From positions 60,542 through 124,541 of the forward strand of contig CAZDWS010000012.1 in assembly GCA_964509295.1 (NCBI GenBank): a DNA stretch of 64,000 nt, given 5' to 3'. The stretch's first letter is position 1. Each line of letters starts with the position of its first letter. Of this stretch, positions 26,837 through 36,104 are shown piece after piece. The notes beneath the pieces are model-generated. The model ran no database searches. It was given only the letters and a program-made list of their open reading frames with translations, and had not been told where the DNA came from. A program made the position numbers and the translations under genes. The stretch is from JBGSQR01 sp964509295. GTDB taxonomy: Bacteria; Desulfobacterota; Desulfuromonadia; Geobacterales; Pseudopelobacteraceae.

Positions 26837-27211
26837 ATGTCGGCAATCTATTTCAGCAAAGACCACGAATGGATCAAAGTTGATGGAACAGTTGGCAGGG
26901 TAGGGATAACGGAACACGCCGCCCATGCCCTTGGTGATGTGACTTTTGTGGAGTTGCCCAAAACAGGCAAACAGTTCAGGCAGTTTGATGTGCTGGCCGC
27001 CATTGAGTCGGTCAAGGCCGCCAGTGATATTTATGCACCTGTTTCCGGCAAAGTAGTGGCGGTTAATAGCGCTGTAGAAAATTCTCCGGAACTGGTCAAT
27101 GAAAGCCCTGAGGAATGGGCCTGGATGGCGGAAATTGCTATTGACGACCTGAATGAATTGAAGAAGCTGATGACTGCTGAGCAGTATGGGGAATACTTGA
27201 AAACATTGTAG
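26837..27211 (+). CDS. gcvH: Glycine cleavage system H protein
   Basis: Lipoylated carrier shuttling the aminomethyl group between P, T and L proteins. 124 aa. The lipoyl lysine is K60 in AIESVKAASD, with the downstream glycine region PVSGKVVAVNSAVENSPELVN. Start ATG 26837 (MSAIYFSKDHEWIKV) follows AGGAGAA; an upstream in-frame reading overlapping gcvT is not credible. The C-terminal EYLKTL is usual. Confidence 0.97.
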   Translation: MSAIYFSKDHEWIKVDGTVGRVGITEHAAHALGDVTFVELPKTGKQFRQFDVLAAIESVKAASDIYAPVSGKVVAVNSAVENSPELVNESPEEWAWMAEIAIDDLNELKKLMTAEQYGEYLKTL

Positions 27212-27222
27212 GGGGACTATTC

Positions 27223-28566
27223 ATGACTGACAGCCACTACTGCCCGCACACCATTGAAGAAATCAAGGAAATGCTTGCTGCTATCGGTGTTACGGATGTT
27301 GAAGATCTGTTTGCCTCGATCCCTGCCGAGTTGAGAGCCAAGACATTTAACCTGCCGCCCGGCATGTCCGAGTTTGAAACCCTGGACCGGATGCGGTTCA
27401 TTGCCGGCGAAAACAGACAGGAGATGTTGCATTTTATCGGCGGCGGTTTTTATGACCATATCATACCAGCAGTAGTTGATCACCTGTCTGGTCGGGCTGA
27501 ATTCTACACCGCCTATACTCCCTATCAGCCGGAATGTTCCCAGGGTACACTGCAGGCATTGTTTGAATACCAGACCGCCATTTGCCGTCTGACCGGGCTG
27601 GATGTTTCCAATGCCTCGCTCTACGACGGCGCCACCGCCTGTGCTGAAGCGGCCATGATGGCCCTGCGTGTTACCGGTCGGAACAGGATCATTCTGGATG
27701 GCTGTGTCAGCCCGTTTTCGCGTCAGGTTTTGAAAACCTATCTGTTTAATCTGGATGTGGATATCGTTGAAGTAACACCGCTGGATGGTCAACTTAATCT
27801 ACAGGAACTTGCCGGACTGCTGGATGACAGCGTGGCAGCGGTGCTGGTTCAGAACCCCAACTTTTTCGGATCAGTCGGTGACTATACGGCACTAGCTGAT
27901 CAGGTACATTCCGTAGAAGCTCTGCTGATCGCCTCGGTCTATCCCATTTCCCTGGGTATGCTGAAATCTCCCGGTGAAATGGGAGTTGATATCGCCGTCG
28001 GAGATGGCCAGAGTCTGGGAAATCCGCTCTCCTTCGGCGGTCCAAGCTTTGGTTTTATTGCTGCCAGAAAGACTTTTATCCGTAATATGCCGGGGCGCAT
28101 CATCGGTGAAACAGTCGACAGGAATGGAAAGCGCGGTTTTGTTCTGACTTTGCAGGCCCGGGAACAGCATATAAAACGCCATAAGGCCACATCCAACATC
28201 TGCAGTAATCAGGGGCTTTGCGCACTGCGCGGCTTGGTTTTTCTGACCTCAGTCGGCAGACAGGGGCTGGCGGACCTGGCGCAGTTGAACAGGGATAAAG
28301 CCGAATATGCCAAGTCGCAGATAAGGCTGCTGCCCGGTGTGACTGTGCTGGCAACTCCAACGTTCAATGAGTTTACTGTTTTTCTTCCCAGACCGGCCAG
28401 GTTAATGGTTGCCGAACTGCTGGAACAGGGCATTGCTGCCGGTGTGCCGCTTGGAGAGTATTACAAGGGGTCGGATAATGTGCTGGTAGTAACCGTTACG
28501 GAAAAACGGAGCAGGAAAGAGATTGATACGTTTGTCAAGGCACTGGAGGTGGCACTATGCAGCTGA
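27223..28566 (+). CDS. gcvPA: Glycine dehydrogenase (decarboxylating) subunit 1
   Basis: N-terminal half of the two-subunit P protein. 447 aa, with YTPYQPECSQGTLQALFEYQ, LTGLDVSNASLYDGATACAEA and GDGQSLGNPLSFGGPSFGF. It lacks the PLP lysine, which is in the partner subunit. It starts 11 nt after gcvH and overlaps gcvPB by 10 nt, so translation of the two subunits is coupled. Split P protein is common in anaerobes and Gram-positives, in contrast to the single-chain enteric enzyme. Confidence 0.96.
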   Translation: MTDSHYCPHTIEEIKEMLAAIGVTDVEDLFASIPAELRAKTFNLPPGMSEFETLDRMRFIAGENRQEMLHFIGGGFYDHIIPAVVDHLSGRAEFYTAYTPYQPECSQGTLQALFEYQTAICRLTGLDVSNASLYDGATACAEAAMMALRVTGRNRIILDGCVSPFSRQVLKTYLFNLDVDIVEVTPLDGQLNLQELAGLLDDSVAAVLVQNPNFFGSVGDYTALADQVHSVEALLIASVYPISLGMLKSPGEMGVDIAVGDGQSLGNPLSFGGPSFGFIAARKTFIRNMPGRIIGETVDRNGKRGFVLTLQAREQHIKRHKATSNICSNQGLCALRGLVFLTSVGRQGLADLAQLNRDKAEYAKSQIRLLPGVTVLATPTFNEFTVFLPRPARLMVAELLEQGIAAGVPLGEYYKGSDNVLVVTVTEKRSRKEIDTFVKALEVALCS

Positions 28567-29999
28567 TCTATGAAAAATCGGTCACTGGCCGTCGTGGCGT
28601 CAAGTTGCCCAAGTCGGATGTGCGAGTTGCTGCACCACTGCCAGACGGATTATTGAGAAAAGAAACAGCCAGCCTGCCGGAAGTTTCGGAAATGGATCTG
28701 GTGCGTCATTTCACCAATCTGTCCCGTCGTAACTTTTCCGTGGATACCAACTTTTACCCGCTCGGCTCCTGCACAATGAAATATAACGCCAAGGTGCTGG
28801 AAGACGTGGCAGGACTGTTCGCGCCGCTTCATCCCATGACAGCCCTTTTGCCCGGTGGGGATGAGTTCTGCCAGGGGACTCTGGGAATGCTTTTTGATCT
28901 GGGTCAGCTGCTGGCCGATATTACCGGTATGGATGAAGTGACAACACAGCCACTGGCCGGTGCCCATGGTGAGATGACCGGCATCATGCTGATTGCGGCT
29001 TATCACAAGTCAAAAGGTAATAAAAAAAGGTATGTGGTGGTGCCGGATTCATCCCATGGCACCAACCCGGCTTCGGCGGCCATGGCGGGGTACGAGATCA
29101 TCACTGTACCGACCGCCGCATATGGTGATATGGATATGGACCTGTTCCGGCAGGCCATGAGTCAGGAGGTGGCGGCGGTTATGATGACTTGTCCCAATAC
29201 GCTGGGACTGTTTAATCCGCATGTCAGGGAAATCTGCGATATTGCCCATGCTCATGATGCACTGGTTTATTATGACGGGGCCAATCTGAATGCCATCATG
29301 GGCAAGGTCAAGCCTGGTGAACTCGGTTTTGATGTTGTGCATCTTAATCTGCACAAGACTTTCGGCACACCACACGGGGGCGGAGGTCCGGGTGCCGGGC
29401 CGGTGGGGGTTAAGAAGGAGTTGATTCCGTTCCTGCCGCAACCAAGAATTGTCATGGATGATGAGGGTCTGTTCCGGCTTGAAAAATACAGCCGGCATTC
29501 CATCGGGAGGACAGCCAACTTCTTCGGCAATTTCGGAGTCATGGTCAAGGCATACGCCTATATTATCATGCTGGGGCGTGAGGGGTTGATTCAGGTGTCG
29601 GAACAGGCAGTGCTGAATGCCAATTACATCAAGGAAAAGTTAAAACCGTACTATGACCTGCCCTATGACATGACCTGCATGCACGAGTGTGTCTTCTCTG
29701 CCTCCAGGCAGTTGGAACATGGCGTGCATGCCATCGACATAGCCAAGTTTCTGATCGATCGGGGCTATCATCCGCCAACGGTATATTTTCCGCTGATCGT
29801 CAAAGATGCCATCATGATTGAGCCGACTGAGACCGAGAGCAAGGCCACTTTGGATGCCTTTATTGAGGTCATGATTGAAGCGGCCAGGACCGCAGAGAGC
29901 AATCCTCAGGCTATGTTTGATGCGCCGTTGACCACTCCTGTGTCTCGGTTAGATGAAACTAAGGCGGCCAGGGAGCAGAACGTCTGCTGTCAGTGGTGA
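28557..29999 (+). CDS. gcvPB: Glycine dehydrogenase (decarboxylating) subunit 2
   Basis: PLP-binding half of the P protein. 480 aa. The cofactor lysine is in LNLHKTFGTPHGGGGPGAGP (near residue 267). Other family blocks are NFYPLGSCTMKYNAK, PLAGAHGEMTGIMLI and DSSHGTNPASAAMAGYE. It starts inside the end of gcvPA. The C terminus is slightly extended past the usual end. A strong terminator follows at 30038, closing the operon. The L protein (dihydrolipoyl dehydrogenase) is not in the window. Confidence 0.96.
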   Translation: MQLIYEKSVTGRRGVKLPKSDVRVAAPLPDGLLRKETASLPEVSEMDLVRHFTNLSRRNFSVDTNFYPLGSCTMKYNAKVLEDVAGLFAPLHPMTALLPGGDEFCQGTLGMLFDLGQLLADITGMDEVTTQPLAGAHGEMTGIMLIAAYHKSKGNKKRYVVVPDSSHGTNPASAAMAGYEIITVPTAAYGDMDMDLFRQAMSQEVAAVMMTCPNTLGLFNPHVREICDIAHAHDALVYYDGANLNAIMGKVKPGELGFDVVHLNLHKTFGTPHGGGGPGAGPVGVKKELIPFLPQPRIVMDDEGLFRLEKYSRHSIGRTANFFGNFGVMVKAYAYIIMLGREGLIQVSEQAVLNANYIKEKLKPYYDLPYDMTCMHECVFSASRQLEHGVHAIDIAKFLIDRGYHPPTVYFPLIVKDAIMIEPTETESKATLDAFIEVMIEAARTAESNPQAMFDAPLTTPVSRLDETKAAREQNVCCQW

Positions 30000-30037
30000 G
30001 TTTGACCGCTTAATGTAATTGTCAGGAGTTTTAAGGC

Positions 30038-30078
30038 AAGGGGCACTTCTCCGGGAATCGGGAGGGTGCCCCTTTTTG
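30038..30078 (+). terminator. Rho-independent terminator of the gcv operon
   Basis: AAGGGGCAC pairs with GTGCCCCTT and an inner CTCC/GGAG extends the stem; a TTTTT run follows. Confidence 0.9.
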
Positions 30079-30121
30079 TCCTTGGCTTAAATGCTATGAG
30101 GGAGGTTGTTGGTGCAACTGC

Positions 30122-30637
30122 TTACTTGATGACTCCGCAGACAATCCGTGCACCTCCACCACCTAACGGTGCCGGGTGATCGGAGTGATTGTCACCGCCA
30201 GCATGTATCATCAGTGAACGCCCTGCAAGGTCGGCTGCTTTCAGGCGTGGTGCAAGCACCGGTTGCATCGCATTGCCTGCTTCATCCACGTAGAGTGCCG
30301 GCAGATCACCCAGATGCCCTTCACCCCAGGGTGTGCCGTGGCGCCCGGATTTGGTTGGATCATAGTGACCGCCGGCTGCAAGGGCCGGAACCATGGCGCC
30401 ATCCTTTTCTTGCGGGGCACAGCTCGGGTTCTGGTGCAGGTGGAAGCCATGCAGTCCGGGTGGCAAACCTTTCAGCGACGGGGTGAATACGAGCCCGTAT
30501 TTTGTTTCAGTAACGGAAACAAGTCCAACAGCAGGGCCTATGCCCTTGTCATCAACCAGATTCAGCGCAACAATTACTTCGGCGCGCGCGTTGATGCTGT
30601 AAAACAGTATGCAGAGTGCCATAATGATTGTTCTCAT
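30122..30637 (-). CDS. sodC: Periplasmic Cu/Zn superoxide dismutase
   Basis: Dismutates superoxide in the periplasm. The 171-aa precursor starts MRTIIMALCILFYSINARA (signal peptide) at 30637, where AGGAG lies 7 nt upstream; longer readings have no such site. Metal ligands are in GFHLHQNPSC (two His), GGHYDP, GRHG/GEGHLGDLP and IHAGGDNHSDHP; the two disulfide cysteines are the C of NPSC and the C of RIVCGVI. A bacterial SodC in a probable anaerobe complements the cytosolic superoxide reductase at 5715. It is convergent with the gcv operon. Confidence 0.94.
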   Translation of the reverse strand: MRTIIMALCILFYSINARAEVIVALNLVDDKGIGPAVGLVSVTETKYGLVFTPSLKGLPPGLHGFHLHQNPSCAPQEKDGAMVPALAAGGHYDPTKSGRHGTPWGEGHLGDLPALYVDEAGNAMQPVLAPRLKAADLAGRSLMIHAGGDNHSDHPAPLGGGGARIVCGVIK

Positions 30638-30819
30638 AAGATCTCCTTTTATGCAGACAGCAATTTGGGCTGATTCAGGTTTCAGCCAATTGTGCATTCT
30701 TTCAGAAGCCGAATGTGAGCTATTCAAAAGTATATCTCTGACTTTTATCAATACAAGTCCGTTTGAGATGTTGCGATATTATTATGTTTGTTTCGTGGCG
30801 TTCAGTTTGTCGCCTCTTG

Positions 30820-31134
30820 TCATTGGGCCTGAACTCCGCCAAAACAAAGGTATTTCACTTCCAGAAACTCCTTGATACCGTATTTGGACCCTTCACGGCC
30901 AATGTCTGATTCCTTGATGCCGCCGAAATGGGCTGTTTCGGTGGAAATCAGGCCGGTATTGGCCTCTTCTATTGCCAGGCGGGTTTCATTGGCACCCATC
31001 CTGGGGATTGTGCCGATTATCTGGTTGGTTGCAGGATTGGTTACATTGATAACAGCACCGGAGTCGGCATCAAGCCATTGACCGTTGAGCTAACAGGATT
31101 GTTTCAGCAGGGTGGGGTCTTTTAGCTTGAACAT
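30820..31134 (-). pseudogene. gabD: Decayed succinate-semialdehyde dehydrogenase (gabD) relic
   Basis: Read on the minus strand from ATG 31134 to TGA 30820-30822 (105 codons), the frame encodes the N terminus of a GabD-type aldehyde dehydrogenase (MFKLKDPTLLKQSC, then LNGQWLDADSG, VTNPATNQIIG, PRMGANETRLAIEEA) joined in frame to its C terminus (NTGLISTETAHFGG, KESDIGREGSKYGIKEF, EVKYLCFGG). Roughly 380 codons including the whole catalytic core are missing, and a TAG at codon 15 replaces the expected Tyr or similar. The junction falls at an Asn codon present on both sides in intact family members, suggesting deletion through short homology. Non-functional. Confidence 0.88.
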
Positions 31135-31208
31135 GCAGGAGTGCTCCCGAAAACCGAGTTAGTCTTAAATTGCAGCAGAATGGTCAATTTAGCATAAAGA
31201 TCGGACTG

Positions 31209-32318
31209 TTACTGTATGAAGGTGTTATTGATATTTTCAAATACAGTATCGCTATGCATGGAAATTCCGGGCCGACCACTGACGTACCAGGAACCGCCGC
31301 TGTTATACCTCAGCACAGAGTTCTCAATATGCAGAGTGCCGGTATGGTCGTTGGTGACGAAAAAGATGGCTGAGCCATAGGCGTTAACCTGATTGTTTTC
31401 CATAATTGTCCCATACAGGGCCAATGTCATGGTGTTGCCGTCGTTGTAGATAGCACCGCCGCTGCCTCCCCCCGGAGTACCGGCGCTGGCAGGGTTGCCG
31501 CCATTGCCGATGGCCCTGTTGTATGAAAACAGGCTGTTGTAGATCGACCAGGAAACTCCGATACTGCTGATCGCCCCGCCATTTGCCCCCACATTACCGT
31601 AGCCGGTCGCACCTCCGAAAGTGCTTTGGACAACATAAACCGGCAGCCCGTTATGCTGACTGAAAACTCGGATTGCACCACCACCCACATCCGGCCCCAG
31701 ACTGGCGCACACGTTATTGAAAAAACGGCTGTTGACCACCTTGAACCTGCCGCCACGCACCCAGATTGCCCCGCCGCCGTCATAAGTTGATTCAGTACTG
31801 GAGTTGCCATCGATAAAGGTCAGATTCTGGACGGTCAGGGTCGGTTGAGCCTGATTATCACAATGGCTCGTAGTCCAGACCTGGTTCTGATCGCAGGTAT
31901 TCATGTATAGGATGCGTGTGGCACCACCGCCACTGAGGGTGATCAAACCACCGCCATCAATGACCACATCCGGTTTATTGTTGAATACCTTGGCCGGTCG
32001 GTTCAGGGTTATGGTGAGAGGGTTGGAGCCGCAATTGAATCTGATCTTGCCACCTGCAGCCACCGCCTGAATAAAAGCGTCTGCCGTGCAGCTGGCAGGC
32101 GTTCCGGAGCCGACAATGCGGTCAACTGTTGATGTGTCAACAGCTGCGGCCTCTACAGGCACAGTGTAATTCCCTGTCGGATTTCCGGCCTGAACTCCGT
32201 TTTGAGGATTGGTATTCGGGTTAACCGGTGCTGGCGTACCTGCCTCACTGCCGCCTCCACCGCAAGCAGGGCAGAACAGTGCACATAGCAGTGCAAACTT
32301 TTTGATATATGTTTTCAT
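31209..32318 (-). CDS. Parallel beta-helix lipoprotein
   Basis: 369 aa with a lipoprotein signal (LLCALFCPAC followed by GGGG; lipidated Cys near residue 19) and a Pro/Asn-rich linker (about 25-50). The remainder consists of turns typical of right-handed beta-helices (GGGAIWVRGGRFKVVNSRFFNN, GGAISSIGVSWSIYNSLFS, GGSGGAIYNDG), as in polymorphic outer-membrane or pectate-lyase-like repeat proteins. No catalytic residues can be assigned. Probably exported and attached to the cell surface or outer membrane. Cysteine pairs near 76, 95, 142 and 152 may form disulfides. Function unknown. Confidence 0.8.
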   Translation of the reverse strand: MKTYIKKFALLCALFCPACGGGGSEAGTPAPVNPNTNPQNGVQAGNPTGNYTVPVEAAAVDTSTVDRIVGSGTPASCTADAFIQAVAAGGKIRFNCGSNPLTITLNRPAKVFNNKPDVVIDGGGLITLSGGGATRILYMNTCDQNQVWTTSHCDNQAQPTLTVQNLTFIDGNSSTESTYDGGGAIWVRGGRFKVVNSRFFNNVCASLGPDVGGGAIRVFSQHNGLPVYVVQSTFGGATGYGNVGANGGAISSIGVSWSIYNSLFSYNRAIGNGGNPASAGTPGGGSGGAIYNDGNTMTLALYGTIMENNQVNAYGSAIFFVTNDHTGTLHIENSVLRYNSGGSWYVSGRPGISMHSDTVFENINNTFIQ

Positions 32319-32700
32319 GGGGATTATCCTTACGATTGTAAGGGATTCACGGTTTTGGAGGTGGCGTCGTCAGCTGTATATAGCACAGGTTTGTAATGTT
32401 GAATAGAGCAAGTTTAGGGTGGCCAGGAATCACCGGCCGTTATAGCATGCATGCTTCAGTAGCTGCCATTGCGGATAAAACGCACAATACCTTCAATAAC
32501 CTTTTAATGAAACCATGGGGCCGTCGCCCTTCACAAGCAGCAATATCTCGGGGCTATATGTACCTGGACCGCCGGCAATAGTTTTGATTCGATATCAACT
32601 TGTTAACTTTGTAACAATGGTTGTAATCATAACCGTATATGCTAATCTTTGATGTTGTAATTCATAAATATCATCCGTACAGATTAACCTTTGAGGGTGC
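32319..32700. other. Intergenic region without recognisable gene
   Basis: Between the divergent beta-helix and esterase genes. Short open frames exist but none has a convincing ribosome site or recognisable product. The right third is AT-rich (TTGTAATCATAACCGTATATGCTAAT) and probably holds the esterase promoter. Confidence 0.5.
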
Positions 32701-33681
32701 ATGCATAACATCAAATACATTAAATGTCTCATATTAATAGCTGTGCTGCAACTTTTGAACGGTTGTCTGGCAACCCTTCCGGAAATTGCGGAGCCATCTG
32801 CCGGTTCCTATCGTGTAGCCACAAGTATATCCTACAATCTGTTTGATCGCACATTTCTCTTGCATGTTCCCCCCAATTATAATTCCAAAACACCATTGCC
32901 GCTGGTTGTGGTTCTCCATGGTGCTTTCAGCACAGGTAGTCAAACCGAGAGCGAAACTGGTTTCAGCACATTAGCAGATAGGGAACGGTTTTTGGTTGCG
33001 TATCCCGAGGGGATTGGATTGTTTGGACTTTTTCAACACTGGAATGCCGGGCATTGCTGCGGTAAGGCAGCCGGCAGTCGGGTTGATGACGTCAGTTTTG
33101 TTGCAGAAGTAATTAGCACAGTCCGTCAGAGGCTTGCGGTTGACCGTACCCGGATCTACATGGCCGGTATGTCTAACGGCGGGATGTTGACCTATCGCTT
33201 CGCCACGGAACTAACCAGTGATCTGGCTGCCGCAGCAGTTGTCAGCGCTGCTATCGGCAGTACCGTAGGTGATGGTGTAGGGGCGTGGCGCCAGCAAAAG
33301 CCGGGTAGTGCTTTTCCAATCATAGGTTTTCACGGTCTTGCCGATGAAACAATCCCGTTCAATGCGGTTCCAGTTCCCGACATGAATGGAAAACGTTTGT
33401 TTCTGCCTGTAATTGATGCAATTGAGTTCTGGCAAAAATCGAATGGCTGTGAATCAACTCCATCAACATCAATCAACTACAATGGAGCAGTAAAACACCT
33501 GGCATGGAAAAAATGTCAAGAGGGGAGTTCATTGGAGTTTGTCCTGCTAGAAGGGTGGGGACATCAATGGCCCGCTCCGTTTTTCACCAGCCAGCTTGCT
33601 GCGGATCATCCCCTGCGGGGATTCGATGCTACGAAGCAGATATGGGAATTTTTCTCACGATATCAACGTTCCGGGCTTTAA
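32701..33681 (+). CDS. Polyhydroxybutyrate depolymerase-like esterase, lipoprotein
   Basis: 326-aa alpha/beta hydrolase of the LpqC/PHB-depolymerase family. A lipobox (LQLLNGC, Cys at residue 22) predicts a lipid-anchored envelope enzyme. The fold shows the oxyanion strand LPLVVVLHGAF, the nucleophile elbow GMSNGG, an Asp candidate in HGLADETIP and the catalytic His in GWGHQWP. Such proteins cleave short-chain polyesters or feruloyl esters; the substrate here is open. GAGGG lies just before ATG 32701. It is alone on its strand; hemW is convergent. Confidence 0.85.
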   Translation: MHNIKYIKCLILIAVLQLLNGCLATLPEIAEPSAGSYRVATSISYNLFDRTFLLHVPPNYNSKTPLPLVVVLHGAFSTGSQTESETGFSTLADRERFLVAYPEGIGLFGLFQHWNAGHCCGKAAGSRVDDVSFVAEVISTVRQRLAVDRTRIYMAGMSNGGMLTYRFATELTSDLAAAAVVSAAIGSTVGDGVGAWRQQKPGSAFPIIGFHGLADETIPFNAVPVPDMNGKRLFLPVIDAIEFWQKSNGCESTPSTSINYNGAVKHLAWKKCQEGSSLEFVLLEGWGHQWPAPFFTSQLAADHPLRGFDATKQIWEFFSRYQRSGL

Positions 33682-33832
33682 TATCTATTTCCTCTTGCGG
33701 CCACCGGGTCGGACCATGACCTGCCTGCTCAGTTTTGTCAGGCGTCCATGGGCCTTGTTGGAATATTTGCGGTTTGTTCACTTGTTGAATTTTTTAGACG
33801 CGACCCCTCTGTGCTTCTATAATGGATAGTTT

Positions 33833-34987
33833 TCAGAGCGTCTCCTTTAAAAATGAGGAAAACACCCGGTTCGACAGAAGCATGCCGCGCAGTGTCAGGC
33901 TGATGTGCTTATTTTCAAGTTTCAACAGGCCCTGTTGAAGCATCTGGTTCAGCTCTTTTCCGAATATGGTTTCAAGATCTACACAGAATTTATCTTTAAA
34001 ATCTTCGCCCGTCACACCATCCGACATGCGCAACCCCAGAAACATAAATTCCGCCATGGCGTCATCCATGTTTAGTTGATGCCGATCCTGATTGGACAGC
34101 TTACCTTTGCTGATGTCCTTGCAATACTGATCTATATCGGCATTATTGCCGAATCTGATGCCGTATTCTCCACAACTGAGGAATGAGTGCGCTCCGGCAC
34201 CCAGCCCCAGATAGCCATCCCGCTGCCAGTAGCCGCTATTATGCTGTGATCGGTAGCCGGGACGGGCATAATTGGCTATCTCGTAATGTTCGTAGCCGGC
34301 AGTGGCCAGAATACTGTCAGCTGCTTCGTACATGTCAGCCGAACTATCTTCATCCGGCAGCTGGTTTTCGTCGTGGTAGCGTGAGGCAAATGGGGTGTCT
34401 TCTTCAACGGTCAGGCCGTAGATGGAGAGATGTTCCGGGGCCAGCTCAATGGCCTGTTGCAATTCATTTTGCCACATGGTCATGTTCTGGCCCGGCAGGG
34501 AGTGGATCAGGTCGATGCCGATGTTGTCAAAACCGGCGCTTCTGGCGGCTGCAAAGGCTTCTTTTGTTTGGTCTGAAGAATGAATGCGTCCCAGCAGTTC
34601 CAGCATGTTTGCATCAAATGATTGGACACCAATGGAAAGCCGGTTGATTCCGGCCTGTCGAAAACCGATTAGCAGGTTAGCGTCAACGGTTCCCGGATTA
34701 ACCTCCATAGTGATTTCTGCATTGTTTGCAATACCGAACAGGCTTTCAGCCTGTTGCAACAGTTGGCTGATCTGTTGCGGAGTCAGCAGGGAAGGTGTGC
34801 CGCCGCCCAGGTAGATTGATTTCAATTGTTTTGAAGCGGTGTACTGCCCTGTTGCCAGCTGCATTTCCTGCAGCAGGGTATCCACATAGCTGCTGATGTC
34901 CCCGGGAGAGGCCTGTTTTGATACAAATGCGCAGTATGGGCATTTGCGAAGGCAGAACGGGATATGTAGGTATAGTCTTGTAAACAT
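33833..34987 (-). CDS. hemW: HemW-type radical SAM protein (coproporphyrinogen oxidase family)
   Basis: 384 aa. The radical SAM cluster ligands are C12, C16 and C19 in FCLRKCPYC, followed by GGGTPSLL and GVQSFDANMLELLGR. It lacks the N-terminal extension of true HemN and matches HemW, a heme-binding chaperone-like protein once annotated as oxygen-independent coproporphyrinogen III oxidase. The HemW-type C-terminal domain (EFMFLGLRMSDGV) is present. Upstream, divergently, sits a small cytochrome c gene, which fits a heme-related context. Start ATG 34987. Confidence 0.92.
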   Translation of the reverse strand: MFTRLYLHIPFCLRKCPYCAFVSKQASPGDISSYVDTLLQEMQLATGQYTASKQLKSIYLGGGTPSLLTPQQISQLLQQAESLFGIANNAEITMEVNPGTVDANLLIGFRQAGINRLSIGVQSFDANMLELLGRIHSSDQTKEAFAAARSAGFDNIGIDLIHSLPGQNMTMWQNELQQAIELAPEHLSIYGLTVEEDTPFASRYHDENQLPDEDSSADMYEAADSILATAGYEHYEIANYARPGYRSQHNSGYWQRDGYLGLGAGAHSFLSCGEYGIRFGNNADIDQYCKDISKGKLSNQDRHQLNMDDAMAEFMFLGLRMSDGVTGEDFKDKFCVDLETIFGKELNQMLQQGLLKLENKHISLTLRGMLLSNRVFSSFLKETL

Positions 34988-35055
34988 ATATGGATTGCAA
35001 TTTTAGACGGAATCAGTACAATGTGTCCACTACTTTAGCGGCTCAGGAGCAACCA

Positions 35056-35364
35056 ATGAAACGCGCAGTTATTATTATTGCTGCATTTATAGCTGTAACA
35101 CTGCTGACCGTTGCCGCCCAGGCGGCCAGCAACGGCGAACAGCTTTTTAAACAGAAATGTACCATGTGTCATATTGTTAGTGGTAAGGGGGGGCAGATCG
35201 GTCCTGATATGACGACGGTTTCCGGACGTATGGCCGAGAAGGATGTGAGAGAAAAACTGGAAAAACCGAAAAACAGTAATCCCACTTCATCCATGCCTTC
35301 ATTCAAGACTCTTCCAAAGGCGGATATGGATGCCCTGATGGGGTATCTGAGGACTTTGAAATAG
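35056..35364 (+). CDS. Small monoheme cytochrome c, periplasmic
   Basis: 102-aa precursor. The signal peptide MKRAVIIIAAFIAVTLL ends at AAQA (cleavage near residue 22), followed by a class I cytochrome c domain with one heme site (CTMCH near residue 35) and the axial Met in SSMPSF near 83. Start ATG 35056 is fixed by CAGGAG 6 nt upstream. Electron shuttle in the periplasm; its partner is unknown. Many multiheme cytochromes are expected in this bacterial group, but this is the only c-type cytochrome in the window. Confidence 0.92.
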   Translation: MKRAVIIIAAFIAVTLLTVAAQAASNGEQLFKQKCTMCHIVSGKGGQIGPDMTTVSGRMAEKDVREKLEKPKNSNPTSSMPSFKTLPKADMDALMGYLRTLK

Positions 35365-35377
35365 GGAATCTTTTTAT

Positions 35378-35403
35378 AGGGCCTGCCTCAAAGCAGGCCC
35401 TTC
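35378..35403 (+). terminator. Terminator-like hairpin after cytochrome c gene
   Basis: GGGCCTGC and GCAGGCCC pair around CTCAAA shortly after the cytochrome stop codon. The T tract is poor, so efficiency is uncertain. Confidence 0.6.
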
Positions 35404-35490
35404 AAGTTTAATGAGATATCTAATTTCAATTTCAGATCAAGGATGATAGGGCCTTGATATGGAATTGGAATAAATGCAGTACGGGGGCCT

Positions 35491-35778
35491 ATGCGACTAA
35501 AAGAAGATCAGATTAAACGTCTGGCAGAAAAGGTTTACAGCGACCTGGTTGCGGATAGCCTGGTTGTGCCACGTCGTGACAGCAAGGCTGCGGTTGACGG
35601 TATTGTCAAGTCGATCATACTTGATATGAATCGCGAACAGACTCTGGAACGCGATGCCGAAAAGATGCTGGACGAGACGATAGCGGCCATGGGGCGTGGG
35701 GCTGCTGATATAGATCGCCGCAAGATGTTGAGGATGATCAAGGAAAAACTGGCCAAGGATCGTAAGATAGTTTTATAG
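35491..35778 (+). CDS. DUF507 family protein (first of pair)
   Basis: 95-aa soluble, highly charged helical protein of the DUF507 type (MRLKEDQIKRLAEKVYSDLV). GGGGG lies close before the ATG at 35491. It is followed 10 nt later by a second, related gene and then by a DUF815 ATPase, a trio that looks like one transcript. Function unknown. Confidence 0.85.
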   Translation: MRLKEDQIKRLAEKVYSDLVADSLVVPRRDSKAAVDGIVKSIILDMNREQTLERDAEKMLDETIAAMGRGAADIDRRKMLRMIKEKLAKDRKIVL

Positions 35779-35788
35779 GAGATACCGC

Positions 35789-36049
35789 ATGTCGCTATCC
35801 GAAGACCGCATATCCAATCTGGCCCATGAAATAATCGAGCGTTTGTGGCGTGATGATCTGGTGGATGTTACAGATGAGGGGCGCGCCCTGAATCGGGTTA
35901 AACAATCTTTGAACGCCTATTTCAGCGTGATTGAGGAAATTGATGATACTGTCCGGTCCAAGCTGAAGAACCGGGCACCGGGAAGCCGTGACTGGGAAGA
36001 CCTGTATAAGAAGTTTTATCAGGAGGAGCTGGTGCGGCGCAAGCTGTAA
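35789..36049 (+). CDS. DUF507 family protein (second of pair)
   Basis: 86-aa helical paralogue of the preceding protein (MSLSEDRISNLAHEIIERLW; both share the pattern of L..DRI..LA..I...L...D.V near the N terminus). ATAGGAG precedes the ATG. The two probably arose by duplication and may form a heterodimer; this is inference. Confidence 0.85.
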   Translation: MSLSEDRISNLAHEIIERLWRDDLVDVTDEGRALNRVKQSLNAYFSVIEEIDDTVRSKLKNRAPGSRDWEDLYKKFYQEELVRRKL

Positions 36050-36104
36050 AAGGTTGACCGGTATGTTTGCTTGCCCTGGGTAATGATCAGAGAGGAGAAT
36101 GGCC

